NCBI GenBank assembly: GCA_021769885.1
Contig: JAETSA010000007.1
Span: 88,017-152,016, forward strand
Reading direction: 5' to 3'
Source of the DNA: Bacillota bacterium
Lineage (GTDB): Bacteria > Bacillota > Clostridia > Oscillospirales > Acutalibacteraceae
DNA length: 64,000 nucleotides
Shown in pieces: positions 24,018-33,072 of the stretch. Position 1 is the first letter of the stretch. Each line of letters begins with the position of its first letter. Both the position numbers and the translations under genes were made by a program. Below the pieces are notes generated by a model, which worked only from the letters and a program-made list of their open reading frames with translations, was not told the origin of the DNA and ran no database searches.

Positions 24018-25697
24018 CTATTGGTCAATCACATTCACGCCGAGTGTGCGTGCACGGTTTAGCAAATCGGCAAGGGGGTCTTTCTTTTGCGGTGCTGTCT
24101 GCGGTGCGGCAGACGGTGCTGTATTAAATATGCCAAGCTTGTATTTCACGCCCGTAACATCATAAACCGCGCGGGCAATACAGTTGGCATGCGAACCCGT
24201 CTGCAAAAACTGCCCCAGCAGCGGATTATCCGATTTAATCAGTAAAAGCTCCCCGCGAATGACTGCGGTGGAATTTGCCATATGCGGCACAAGCGGACGG
24301 TCAATCGTTGCCAACCGCTCGAGTGCTTCGCTCCATTTGGTAAATTCGGTGTCGGTCGGCACAGCGGCAGGACTTGCCTGCGGTGCGGCGGATGCCTTCG
24401 GTGTTTCCGCCGTATGTGCTGCGAACGGTGCTTCGGACAGTTCGGATTTTTTCGGCGCTTCGGACGGCATTTTCTCCGTATTTGCCGCAGTCTGCGGCGC
24501 GTTTTCTGTAATGCTGTTCTGCTTTACAGGCTCGGATGGTATTTGGAATGCGCCTGTTTCCAAGCGGCGTTCCAGCTCCGAAATGCGGGCGATGAGCGCG
24601 TCGGTATTTGTATCCAACCGCTCGTCCGACATACGCAGCAAAGCCATCTCTACTGCGGTTCTGCGGTGTGCGCCGCTCTTCAAGCGGACGGCGGTATCGT
24701 TCAAAATATCCAGTGCGGAAAGGATACGCGCAAGTGTAAAGCTTTGTGCCTGTACACGTATTTTCTGAAGCTCTGCCTGCGGACAAACAATCAAATCCTG
24801 ATAATTCGGCACACTGCGTGCAAGCATCAGCGCACGGAAGTGTGAAATCAAGTCCGCTACAAGACGTTCCATATTGCAGGCGTTATTATATAAGTCGTTT
24901 AAAACCGTCAGCGTCTTTTCGCTGTCACGCGCGGCAATCGATTCCGCAAGCGAGAATAAATGCTCACGCCCTGCAAGCCCTGCGGCATCGCCGACGACGG
25001 ATTCCGTAATCTCCCCGCCGTATGCCGCACAACGGTCTAAAAGCGACAGCGCATCACGCATCGCGCCGTCCGAAACACGGGCAATCAGCATCGCGCCGTC
25101 GTCCGTTAAGGCAATATGCTCCTGCTCGGCGACATATTGCAGTCTCGCGGCGATATCCTGCGGTTCAATGCGTTTAAAGTCGAATCGCTGACAGCGCGAA
25201 AGAATTGTCGAGGGCAATTTGTGCACTTCGGTGGTTGCCAAAATGAATTTGACGTGTGCGGGCGGCTCTTCCAGCGTCTTTAAAAGCGCATTAAACGCAC
25301 CTGTGGAAAGCATATGCACTTCGTCGATAATATACACACGGTATTTCGCGTGCGTGGGCGTGTAATTCGCCTCTTCACGCAAATCGCGGATATTATCCAC
25401 ACCGTTGTTGGAGGCGGCGTCAATCTCAATCACATCTAAAATCGAGCCGTTGTCGATTCCGCGGCAGGTATCGCAGGTATTACAAGGGTTGCCGTCCACG
25501 GGATGCTCACAGTTAACCGCTTTTGCAAGAATCTTCGCACAGGAGGTTTTGCCCGTACCGCGCGAGCCGGTAAACAAATACGCGTGCGACAGCCGACCGC
25601 TTTTGACAGCACCTGTCAGCGACGCCGTCACGTGCGGCTGGCCTACAACATCCGCAAAGGTCTGCGGACGCCATTTGCGGTAAAGCACCTGATACAT
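24018..25697 (-). CDS. dnaX: DNA polymerase III subunit gamma/tau
   Basis: 559 aa from the ATG at 25697, preceded by AAGGAGG; longer frames run into the SRP RNA. Clamp-loader ATPase. It starts MYQVLYRKWRPQTF. Walker A is GSRGTGKTS (about residues 44-52). The zinc finger has CxxxxxxxxCxxC spacing (CEHPVDGNPCNTCDTC). DEVHMLS is Walker B, and the sensor is ATTEVHKLP. From about 390 the sequence turns alanine- and proline-rich before the conserved C-terminal tau-like part. No slippage signal was seen. Confidence 0.97.
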   Translation of the reverse strand: MYQVLYRKWRPQTFADVVGQPHVTASLTGAVKSGRLSHAYLFTGSRGTGKTSCAKILAKAVNCEHPVDGNPCNTCDTCRGIDNGSILDVIEIDAASNNGVDNIRDLREEANYTPTHAKYRVYIIDEVHMLSTGAFNALLKTLEEPPAHVKFILATTEVHKLPSTILSRCQRFDFKRIEPQDIAARLQYVAEQEHIALTDDGAMLIARVSDGAMRDALSLLDRCAAYGGEITESVVGDAAGLAGREHLFSLAESIAARDSEKTLTVLNDLYNNACNMERLVADLISHFRALMLARSVPNYQDLIVCPQAELQKIRVQAQSFTLARILSALDILNDTAVRLKSGAHRRTAVEMALLRMSDERLDTNTDALIARISELERRLETGAFQIPSEPVKQNSITENAPQTAANTEKMPSEAPKKSELSEAPFAAHTAETPKASAAPQASPAAVPTDTEFTKWSEALERLATIDRPLVPHMANSTAVIRGELLLIKSDNPLLGQFLQTGSHANCIARAVYDVTGVKYKLGIFNTAPSAAPQTAPQKKDPLADLLNRARTLGVNVIDQ

Positions 25698-25733
25698 CGG
25701 GAATCCTCCTTTTTTCTTTTCTAAAATTTTGCA

Positions 25734-25876
25734 AAAAAATACCTTAACTCGGTCATGCACCGTGCAGGTGAGCTGCGGCGCACAGGCTGACCGCTTAATG
25801 CTGCTCGGTTCCCCGCCTGACATGGTTCACGGAGCGCTGTCGCACAGGACCCACACGGCACACGACCCAATTAAGG
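25734..25876 (-). ncRNA. ffs: Signal recognition particle RNA (small bacterial type)
   Basis: About 140 nt on the minus strand. The ends pair (ACCTTAA with TTAAGGT, then GGGTC with GACC). The apical domain reads CCGTGAACCATGTCAGGCGG, GGAACCGAGCAGCATTAAG, which is the conserved Ffh-binding loop with its GGAA/AGCAG asymmetric bulge. A T7 tract follows the 3' stem. Location upstream of dnaX is typical for Firmicutes. Confidence 0.93.
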
Positions 25877-25883
25877 TAGAATT

Positions 25884-25912
25884 ATTATACTATGAAAAAT
25901 CTCTAAATGCAA
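25884..25912 (-). promoter_or_regulatory. SRP RNA promoter
   Basis: Minus strand -35 TTGCAT (25907-25912), 17-bp spacer, -10 TATAAT (25884-25889), placing the start about 8 bp from the first paired base. Confidence 0.88.
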
Positions 25913-25934
25913 GAGAAAAATCGTTTAATTTTTA

Positions 25935-25963
25935 TTGTTATTTTGTGCAGAATTTGCTATAAT
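25935..25963 (+). promoter_or_regulatory. Promoter of the GH20 gene
   Basis: -35 TTGTTA (25935-25940), 17-bp spacer, -10 TATAAT (25958-25963), about 43 bp before the start codon; divergent from the SRP RNA promoter. Confidence 0.82.
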
Positions 25964-26006
25964 ATATACATTGGATTTTTCCACCCCCATATCGGAGGTC
26001 TTTTAT

Positions 26007-27572
26007 ATGTTCAACATTGTCCCGCATCCAAATGAAATTCTGATTACAAGCGGTAAGGTCGGCTTCGAATTAAATGAGGACACCACCATTACAAAAGTGC
26101 CTTATATTGACGAATTTCGCGATTTTGTCAAAAGGGAGTTCGACATTCGCCTGCACCGTGATTCCGAAGCGACGGAAAATTCGATTATTTTGATGCGCAC
26201 AGACGAAATTACGGACATCGAGGGCTATCGTCTTGTTTCCCGCGACGGCTGTATTTACATTTACGGCGGCGCGGACAACGGCATTTTTTACGGCTTGCAG
26301 ACCTTAAAGCAAATCTTGCTGCAAAGCAACGGCAAAATTCCGCATCTGTTTATTGAGGACAAACCGCGCTACAAATACCGCGGATTTATGTTGGATTCGG
26401 GTCGGTATTTTCAGTCCGTCAAGGAAATCAAGCGTTACATTGATTTATTGGCGCTCCACAAAATCAATATCTTTCACTGGCATTTGACCGAAGACCAGGG
26501 CTGGCGGGTAGAAATCAAAAAATATCCCCTGCTCACTGAAAAGGGCTCCAAGCGCAGTCATACAAATTTCGGTGTGAAGCCCGAAAGCGGATTTTACACG
26601 CAGGCGGACATCCGCGAGGTTGTGGAGTATTGCCACCGCCGCTTCATTAAGGTCGTGCCCGAGTTTGACATCCCGGGGCATTGTGTGGCGGCGATTGCCT
26701 GCTACCCCGAGCTTGCCTGTTTTCCCCGAAAATTGGAGGTTGCCACGCACTGGGGCGTAAAGCACGATATTCTTTGCGCAGGCAAAGACAATACATATAC
26801 CTTCGTGTTTGACATTATCGACGAGCTGTGCGCGCTGTTCCCCGACGAGTATTTTCATCTCGGCGGCGACGAAGCTTTCAAAATGCGTTGGAAGCTCTGC
26901 CCGCACTGCCAAAAGAAAATGCAGGCGGAAAATATTCCGAACGAAGAACAATTACAGCATTATTTTATGAGCCGCGTTGCCGCCTATGTAAAAGAAAAAG
27001 GCAAAATCCCGATGATGTGGAATTATGACGGCGTAGAGAGCACGGAATTTTTAGACCGTGATATCATTTGGCAAATCTGCGGCGTAAACAAGCAGAACGA
27101 TATGTTGGAACGCGAGATGCAGAACGGCAGAAAAATGTTTCACTCTTCCGCATATCCGTATTACTTGGATTTCCCTTACGCATGGGCAAACCTCAAATTC
27201 GCCTATGAATTTGAACCTGATATGGGGGAAAATCTGTTCGGCGTGGAAGCACCGTTATGGACGGAATACGTGCCGACGCAAAAGAAAGCGGATTACTGCA
27301 CATTCCCGCGTCTCGGTGCAATTTCGGAAACGGCGTGGTCTGCCCCCGAGGACAGAAGCTATGCCCGATTCGAGGAAGGACTTCCCGAGTATTTTGATTT
27401 GTTAAATGCCTATGACGTGCGCTACGCCACGATGAAGCAGGCTATGCCTTCTTTATTTCGCGGCAAGATGCAGTCCCTTTGGTTCAACCGCCGCGTACTG
27501 CACTGGCAGGGACTTCATAACCTGATTGACGACGCACGGATAGAAGCCAGAGCAAAAAAGGAAGCAAAGTAG
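26007..27572 (+). CDS. GH20 beta-N-acetylhexosaminidase
   Basis: 521 aa from the ATG at 26007 (GGAGG 8 bp upstream). Removes terminal N-acetylglucosamine or N-acetylgalactosamine by substrate-assisted catalysis. An N-terminal GH20b domain covers about residues 1-115. The TIM barrel begins RYKYRGFMLDSGRYF, with LLALHKINIFHWHLTEDQGWR. The catalytic Asp-Glu pair is in YFHLGGDEAFKMRW and a substrate tryptophan in ETAWS. No signal peptide, so it probably acts on imported amino-sugar oligosaccharides. Confidence 0.95.
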   Translation: MFNIVPHPNEILITSGKVGFELNEDTTITKVPYIDEFRDFVKREFDIRLHRDSEATENSIILMRTDEITDIEGYRLVSRDGCIYIYGGADNGIFYGLQTLKQILLQSNGKIPHLFIEDKPRYKYRGFMLDSGRYFQSVKEIKRYIDLLALHKINIFHWHLTEDQGWRVEIKKYPLLTEKGSKRSHTNFGVKPESGFYTQADIREVVEYCHRRFIKVVPEFDIPGHCVAAIACYPELACFPRKLEVATHWGVKHDILCAGKDNTYTFVFDIIDELCALFPDEYFHLGGDEAFKMRWKLCPHCQKKMQAENIPNEEQLQHYFMSRVAAYVKEKGKIPMMWNYDGVESTEFLDRDIIWQICGVNKQNDMLEREMQNGRKMFHSSAYPYYLDFPYAWANLKFAYEFEPDMGENLFGVEAPLWTEYVPTQKKADYCTFPRLGAISETAWSAPEDRSYARFEEGLPEYFDLLNAYDVRYATMKQAMPSLFRGKMQSLWFNRRVLHWQGLHNLIDDARIEARAKKEAK

Positions 27573-27649
27573 GCGTAGAGGCGTGGCGCCGAGTGCACGC
27601 CCTCTACCAAAGGTTTACAATAAAATTATTCTATATAGGGGTGTTCGTT

Positions 27650-29164
27650 TTGGCAAAAGCAAAGTATGTTCTCGCCCTTGACCAGGGCACAACCAGTTCC
27701 AGAGCAATTCTTTTTGACAAGCGCGGCAATATCGTTGCCAAATCCCAGCACGAATTTAATCAGATTTATCCGCAGCCGGGCTGGGTAGAGCATAATGCGA
27801 TGGAAATTCTCTACTCGCAGTTCCAGGCGGTCACCGAGGTCATCAATGCAAACCGCATTTACACCTCGGACATTGCCTCTATCGGCATCACCAATCAGCG
27901 TGAAACCACCATTTTATGGGACAAAGGCACAGGCAAGCCGATTTACAACGCCATTGTTTGGCAGTGCCGCCGCACCGCGGATATGTGCGAAGAAATCAAA
28001 AAAGACGAAGAGCTGACCGCATACATCAAGGCGCATACGGGGCTTGTGGTGGATGCGTACTTCTCCGCAACAAAAATCAAGTGGATTTTAGACCACGTAC
28101 CGGGCGCACGCATCCTCGCGGATGCAGGGCAGCTTCTGTTCGGCACGGTGGAAACCTGGCTGATTTGGAATCTCACGGGCGGCGAGGTACATATTACCGA
28201 TTATTCCAATGCGTCACGCACGATGCTCTTTGACGTAGATAAGCTGTGCTGGGATGAATACATCTGTAAAAAGCTGAATATCCCGATGAACATTCTGCCG
28301 AAGCCCGTACCCTCGAGTGAAGTCTACGGCGAGGTAGCCCCCGGTCTTTTGGGCTTTGAGGATATCGTCGGCGTACCGATTGCGGGTGCGATTGGCGACC
28401 AGCCTGCGGCACTGTTCGGGCAGGGCTGTTTTGAAGCGGGGCAAGCGAAGAACACCTACGGCACAGGCTGTTTCCTGCTGATGAACACAGGCGAAACGCG
28501 CGTGCGGTCGAAGAACAACCTAGTCACGGGCGTTGCCTGGGGCTTGAACGGCAAGGTCGAGTACGCCATTGAAGGCTCTGCGTTCAATGCAGGGTCGGTC
28601 ATTAAATGGCTGCGCGACGATTTACGGCTGATTGACTCGGCTCGCCGTTGTGATGAGCTTGCCGAAAGCGTAGACAATGCAAACGGCATCTATTTCGTGC
28701 CTGCATTCACGGGGCTCGGTGCACCGTATTGGGATATGTATGCGCGCGGCACGATTGTGGGACTTACGCGCGGCGTAAAGCGCGAGCACGTGGCACGCGC
28801 GGTTTTGGAAGCAATCGCATTCCAAATGACTGACCTCTTGGAAGCGATGCGTGCCGATTCAGGGATTGCCCTTTCGGAACTGCGCGTAGACGGCGGCGCA
28901 TCTGTCAGCGACGTGATGATGCAGATTCAGGCAAATCTCATCCGCACCAAAGTAAACCGCCCGAAAATGGTGGAAACCACAGCACTCGGCGCGGCATTCT
29001 TAGCAGGTCTTGCCGTCGGATTCTGGACAGATTTAAAAGAACTCGAAAACATCCGCAAGGTTGACAAGGTATTCGAGCCGAAAATGGTGCTTGAAGAGCG
29101 CGACCGCCTGTATAAAGGCTGGCTGCGCGCGGTGGACTGCTCGAGAGGCTGGATTGAGCATTAA
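27650..29164 (+). CDS. glpK: Glycerol kinase
   Basis: 504 aa. Phosphorylates glycerol to glycerol 3-phosphate with ATP. A TTG start at 27650 is preferred: AGGGGTG lies 6 bp before it, and the family begins right after (KYVLALDQGTTSSRAILFD). Other landmarks are SIGITNQRETT, WLIWNLTGG, AGAIGDQPAALFGQGCF, TYGTGCFLLMNTG and the FGGY signature region GALGAPYWD/DGGASVSD. No uptake facilitator or glycerol-phosphate dehydrogenase is adjacent. It follows the GH20 gene by 77 bp. Confidence 0.97.
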   Translation: MAKAKYVLALDQGTTSSRAILFDKRGNIVAKSQHEFNQIYPQPGWVEHNAMEILYSQFQAVTEVINANRIYTSDIASIGITNQRETTILWDKGTGKPIYNAIVWQCRRTADMCEEIKKDEELTAYIKAHTGLVVDAYFSATKIKWILDHVPGARILADAGQLLFGTVETWLIWNLTGGEVHITDYSNASRTMLFDVDKLCWDEYICKKLNIPMNILPKPVPSSEVYGEVAPGLLGFEDIVGVPIAGAIGDQPAALFGQGCFEAGQAKNTYGTGCFLLMNTGETRVRSKNNLVTGVAWGLNGKVEYAIEGSAFNAGSVIKWLRDDLRLIDSARRCDELAESVDNANGIYFVPAFTGLGAPYWDMYARGTIVGLTRGVKREHVARAVLEAIAFQMTDLLEAMRADSGIALSELRVDGGASVSDVMMQIQANLIRTKVNRPKMVETTALGAAFLAGLAVGFWTDLKELENIRKVDKVFEPKMVLEERDRLYKGWLRAVDCSRGWIEH

Positions 29165-29206
29165 GATAGTTCTCATTATTCAAAGATTCGTAGAAGGAGA
29201 TAGCTA

Positions 29207-29950
29207 ATGTCTTTATTAGAGCAAATCAATGAGCTAAATAAACGAGATAATGATTTAGTTAATTGCAACAGCGAAATTGTAATTAACACTATTTTTTCTT
29301 CGTTAAAAAAGCAACTTTTTGATTTAATTTTAGAAAAATATAAATCTCAACATGTTTATGGATACATATGGTCTAAAATACCTGATGACTGGCATGACAC
29401 ACGAGAAAAATTCATAGAAAACTTTAATGGGACTCTTTGGGGAGGGCCTCATCAATATTACGATTGGGTCGTCTCTAATAAATTCGAAACCAACCGCACA
29501 GATGATGACATTATTGAACTTTCTTTTCGGGTTCCTAAGGGTCCCATTAGTGGTAATTATGAGGGTTCTATACATCCACTAAAATGGAGAGCAAAACGTT
29601 TCCCGTCTGAATACAGTGCTGTTTATAAATACAAAGATCATATTTTCATGTCTCCATTTCCGCTGTGGAAACCTGATGAAGATGACAGCAAATTTAAAAC
29701 TTCTGGAGTAATGATAGAATTTTCTTCATGCGAATTGTTTTATCAAAATATCAAGGAGTTGTTAGATAAAGCTTTATCAAAAGAAGGTTTTAATAATTAT
29801 TCCTTAGAAATACAAAGTGCCTATGATGTAGTAAGATTGCCAAAATGCGAATACAAATCTCTCTTTAGTTCAAGGCTTATTGTTACTGATGAATGGTATA
29901 CCATTCAAAACTACGATGGTAAAATTCTTTGGTTCGACATACACTGGTAA
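29207..29950 (+). CDS. AT-rich orphan protein (247 aa)
   Basis: Not recognised. Soluble, 247 aa, rich in aromatic residues, lysine and asparagine. N-terminal amphipathic helices (SLLEQINELNKRDNDLVN, SSLKKQLFDLILEKY) lead to a mixed region with WSKIPDDWHDTREKFIENF and a C-terminal VTDEWYTIQNYDGKILWFDIHW. GC content is by eye near one third, far below the neighbours. AAGGAG precedes the ATG. The composition and isolated position suggest recent acquisition, for example an immunity or defence accessory protein, but no motif supports a function. Confidence 0.75.
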   Translation: MSLLEQINELNKRDNDLVNCNSEIVINTIFSSLKKQLFDLILEKYKSQHVYGYIWSKIPDDWHDTREKFIENFNGTLWGGPHQYYDWVVSNKFETNRTDDDIIELSFRVPKGPISGNYEGSIHPLKWRAKRFPSEYSAVYKYKDHIFMSPFPLWKPDEDDSKFKTSGVMIEFSSCELFYQNIKELLDKALSKEGFNNYSLEIQSAYDVVRLPKCEYKSLFSSRLIVTDEWYTIQNYDGKILWFDIHW

Positions 29951-30398
29951 TTTACTTTCCATATGATATAATAGTTCCCTACATTATGTGAAAACCAACA
30001 ACGTATTTGTCCAAAAAGGAATTTCTGCAATAAAGCTCATCTACAAAGCAGGAGCGAACTGCCTACGGTATGCATAAATCAACGGCGGCGCCCCGCAAAA
30101 AAGATCTTACGGAACGACACAGAGGTCGTTCCCTACGCCCGTAGGGGCGGGTTTCCATGCCCGCCCGAGCACGGTTGGATTTTGCACAAACCGAGCGGTG
30201 AACCGCAACCCGTAGGGGCGAACTGTGTTTGCCCGCGGATGAACGTGAAAAACGCCCTCAGTCACGGCTTCGCCGTGCCAGCTCCCTCATAGAGGGAGCG
30301 AAAAGAGGTTTGTAAATTATAACATCATTACACGGGATACATTCCTACCGGTATATGCCCGTCGAAAAGAATATTTAAAAGGAGAAGCAAAACCCCAA
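29951..30398. repeat. Intergenic repeats upstream of the malic enzyme gene
   Basis: No gene. AT-rich tail of the orphan locus up to about 30050. Then GGAACGAC-CTCTGT-GTCGTTCC, GGGCGGG...CCCGCCC and GGGCGAAC-like hairpins with GTAGGG ends, and from about 30247 a CCCTCAGTCACGGCTTCGCC module ending near 30325 with similarity to the element at 20068-20349. Confidence 0.7.
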
Positions 30399-31571
30399 AT
30401 GGATTACGCAAAGGAAAGTCTGCGCCTGCACTACGAGTGGCAGGGCAAAATTGAAATCAAAACACGAGCAAAAGCAAACGATAAGGAAGCACTGTCGCTT
30501 GCCTATACCCCCGGCGTTGCCCAGCCGTGCCTGGAAATTCAAAAGGATATTTCGAAATCCTATGAATTGACCCGCCGCTGGAACACCGTTGCGGTGGTGA
30601 CGGACGGCACTGCCGTTTTAGGGCTCGGTGACATCGGTCCCGAAGCAGGTATGCCCGTTATGGAGGGTAAATGCGTGCTGTTCAAGGAATTTGGCGGCGT
30701 CGATGCGATTCCGCTTTGCGTGCGCTCCAAGGATGTGGACGAAATTGTCAACTGCATCGCGCTCTTGGCAGGCTCGTTCGGCGGCGTGAACTTAGAGGAC
30801 ATCGCCGCACCGCGTTGTTTTGAAATCGAACAGAAGCTCAAAGAGAAAACCGATATTCCGATTTTCCACGACGACCAGCACGGCACAGCGGTCGTGGTTG
30901 CCGCCGCCGTACTCAATGCACTGCGCGTGGTCAACAAAAAAATTGAGGACTGCACCGCCGTATTTTCAGGCGCAGGTGCGGCAGGCATCGCCATTGCAAA
31001 GCTCCTGATAAGTCAAGGCATTAAAAGCGTCATTATGTGCGACAGCAAGGGAATTATTTGCAAAGGTGATGAAACACTCAATGCCGCGAAAAAGGCAATT
31101 GCGGAATTTACCAATCCCGAACACAAAACAGGGTCACTTGCAGACGCAATGCGCGGCGCGGATATTTTCATCGGTGTTTCCGCCCCCGGGATTGTAACGG
31201 AAGATATGGTGCGCTCTATGAACGCCGGCGCAATCGTTCTGCCGATGGCAAACCCCGTTCCCGAAATTATGCCTGACAAAGCATTGGCGGCAGGCGCGGC
31301 GGTTGTCGGCACGGGCAGAAGCGACTTCCCGAACCAAATCAACAACGTGCTTGCGTTCCCCGGCATTTTCCGAGGCACATTGGATTGCAGAGCCGGCGAT
31401 ATTAACGAGGAAATGAAAATTGCCGCCGCAAAGGCGATTGCGTCCCTTGTGTCCGACGAAGAACTGACGGCGGAGTACATTCTGCCGAAAGCCTTTGACG
31501 AGCGCGTCGGCAAAACCGTCGCCGCTGCGGTTATGGAAGCCGCCAGAAAATCGGGCGTAGCAAGAATCTGA
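30399..31571 (+). CDS. NAD(P)-dependent malic enzyme
   Basis: 390 aa, the short bacterial malic enzyme. Oxidative decarboxylation of malate to pyruvate. The N-terminal catalytic domain has AYTPGVAQPC, a TDGTAVLGLGDIGPEAGMPVMEGK block and the metal-binding IFHDDQHGTA. The Rossmann segment is VFSGAGAAGIAIAKLL. Later VLPMANPVPEIMPDKAL is conserved. GAGAAG lies near the ATG and a strong terminator follows. No C-terminal phosphotransacetylase domain, so it is the short form. Confidence 0.96.
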   Translation: MDYAKESLRLHYEWQGKIEIKTRAKANDKEALSLAYTPGVAQPCLEIQKDISKSYELTRRWNTVAVVTDGTAVLGLGDIGPEAGMPVMEGKCVLFKEFGGVDAIPLCVRSKDVDEIVNCIALLAGSFGGVNLEDIAAPRCFEIEQKLKEKTDIPIFHDDQHGTAVVVAAAVLNALRVVNKKIEDCTAVFSGAGAAGIAIAKLLISQGIKSVIMCDSKGIICKGDETLNAAKKAIAEFTNPEHKTGSLADAMRGADIFIGVSAPGIVTEDMVRSMNAGAIVLPMANPVPEIMPDKALAAGAAVVGTGRSDFPNQINNVLAFPGIFRGTLDCRAGDINEEMKIAAAKAIASLVSDEELTAEYILPKAFDERVGKTVAAAVMEAARKSGVARI

Positions 31572-31587
31572 AAGCTCTTTACAGCAT

Positions 31588-31626
31588 AAAAAGCACCTGC
31601 TTTTCCGTGGAAAGGCAGGTGCTTTT
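31588..31626 (+). terminator. Malic enzyme terminator
   Basis: Perfect stem AAAAGCACCTGC / GCAGGTGCTTTT around a short loop; the A/T ends make it usable in both directions. Confidence 0.9.
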
Positions 31627-31668
31627 ACTGTTTTTCGGAAATCCAAAATCAGAATCCCAAATTAAGGC

Positions 31669-31697
31669 TTGCAACTGTCTGTAATTTTCTGTATAAT
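31669..31697 (+). promoter_or_regulatory. Promoter of the Nudix-COG2426 genes
   Basis: -35 TTGCAA (31669-31674), 17-bp spacer, -10 TATAAT (31692-31697), 59 bp before the start. Confidence 0.85.
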
Positions 31698-31756
31698 AAG
31701 CAATAGATATTGTTTACAGTCGGTACATTCCGACCACCTAAGGAGTCGCACCACAG

Positions 31757-32491
31757 ATGTTGGGTAAATTTGTCAAAGTTCGGGTCACCAAACCCCTCGG
31801 CCGCTTTGACCGTGAGACCAACGTAAAATATCTGCTGAATTACGGCGTCGTTGAAAGCGGACTTTTGCCGCACTCCCCTGTTGCGGGCGCGTACATTATG
31901 GGCGTTGACCACCCCGTGCGCAATTTTGACGGCCGTGTTACAGCAGTCATTAAGGACAAACGCCGCCATGCGGTATATCTTGTCGTCTCACCGAAATCCA
32001 AGCGGTTTATTATCAACGATATAAAACCTGCCGTTGCCTTCTTGCATAAAGGGCAGGGCGTCACCATAGAATGCTTTTATGAACGGTCCTGCGGCGCAGT
32101 TGTGTTCCGCGATATCGGCGGCGAAAAACGCTTTTTGCTGATTAAAAATAAACGCAGTGCCCATTGGGGCTTCCCGAAAGGGCACGTAGAGGCGAATGAA
32201 ACCGATGAGGACACTGCACGGCGCGAGGTTTTGGAGGAAACGGGCTTGCACATTGAAATTCTGCCCGAGTTCAAAGCGAAATCCGCTTATACCATTCAAG
32301 GGCGAATCGACAAAACCGTGCTGATTTTTTTAGCCACCACAAAGGACACGCAAACCGTCATTCAGCAAAGCGAAATTGAGGACTATATCTGGCTCGGCTA
32401 CGATGCGTGCCTTCGCACCCTCAATTACGAAAACGACAAAAGTATTTTGGAACGTGCAAAAGCCTATATGGATAAGCACAACCTGATGTAA
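31757..32491 (+). CDS. Two-domain Nudix hydrolase
   Basis: 244 aa. The first ~110 residues form a beta-rich domain (VKVRVTKPLGRFDRETNVKY...) seen in clostridial Nudix proteins. The C-terminal half is an Ap4A-hydrolase-like Nudix domain: WGFPKGHVEANETDEDTARREVLEETGL carries the REVLEETG box near residues 156-163. It probably hydrolyses dinucleoside polyphosphates or a related nucleotide. The N-terminal domain may add substrate specificity. It starts an apparent two-gene unit with the COG2426 gene 15 bp downstream. Confidence 0.9.
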   Translation: MLGKFVKVRVTKPLGRFDRETNVKYLLNYGVVESGLLPHSPVAGAYIMGVDHPVRNFDGRVTAVIKDKRRHAVYLVVSPKSKRFIINDIKPAVAFLHKGQGVTIECFYERSCGAVVFRDIGGEKRFLLIKNKRSAHWGFPKGHVEANETDEDTARREVLEETGLHIEILPEFKAKSAYTIQGRIDKTVLIFLATTKDTQTVIQQSEIEDYIWLGYDACLRTLNYENDKSILERAKAYMDKHNLM

Positions 32492-32506
32492 ACAAAGGAG
32501 AACTGT

Positions 32507-33004
32507 ATGGCAGAGACGCTTGCACAAACGCTTGTTGAGCTGTTTCAGGATAAAATTCCGCCCGAGCTTACCGCCTTTTTGATTTCGTTGCTCCCGATTT
32601 TGGAGCTGCGCGGCGGTATGATTGCCGCCCGCCTTTTGGAAATGAATTTTCTGGAGGCGTTCGCCATTTGCTACATCGGCAATATGCTTCCGATTCCGTT
32701 TATCATTTTGTTTATCAAAAAGATATTCGAATTTCTGCGGCGGTTTAAATTCTTTGAAAAAATCATTACGCGGCTGGAAGCCAAAACCGAGCGCAATAAA
32801 GATAAGGTTCTGCGCTATAAATCCTGGGGGCTTTTGATTTTTGTGGCGATTCCCCTGCCCGGTACAGGCGGCTGGACGGGTGCTTTAATGGCGGCGCTTT
32901 TGGATATCGATATGAAACGCTCGCTCCCGATTATTGCGTTGGGCGTATTCATTGCGGGCTTAATTATGTCTTTCTTCACTTATGGCATTTTCTCTATGGC
33001 TTAA
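32507..33004 (+). CDS. COG2426 small membrane protein (putative small multidrug export protein)
   Basis: 165 aa with four to five helices. ELTAFLISLLPILELRGGMIAA and the loop VAIPLPGTGGWTGALMAALL are the two conserved features of this family. A basic cytoplasmic loop (RLEAKTERNKDKVLRYK) lies between them. The family name implies drug export but the actual substrate is not established. GGAG lies 7 bp before the ATG. Confidence 0.92.
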   Translation: MAETLAQTLVELFQDKIPPELTAFLISLLPILELRGGMIAARLLEMNFLEAFAICYIGNMLPIPFIILFIKKIFEFLRRFKFFEKIITRLEAKTERNKDKVLRYKSWGLLIFVAIPLPGTGGWTGALMAALLDIDMKRSLPIIALGVFIAGLIMSFFTYGIFSMA

Positions 33005-33072
33005 GAAATTGAATATACGTCGGCGTATCAAAGTTGATTTTTGATACGCCTTTTTCAAAGGAGCATATGCAT

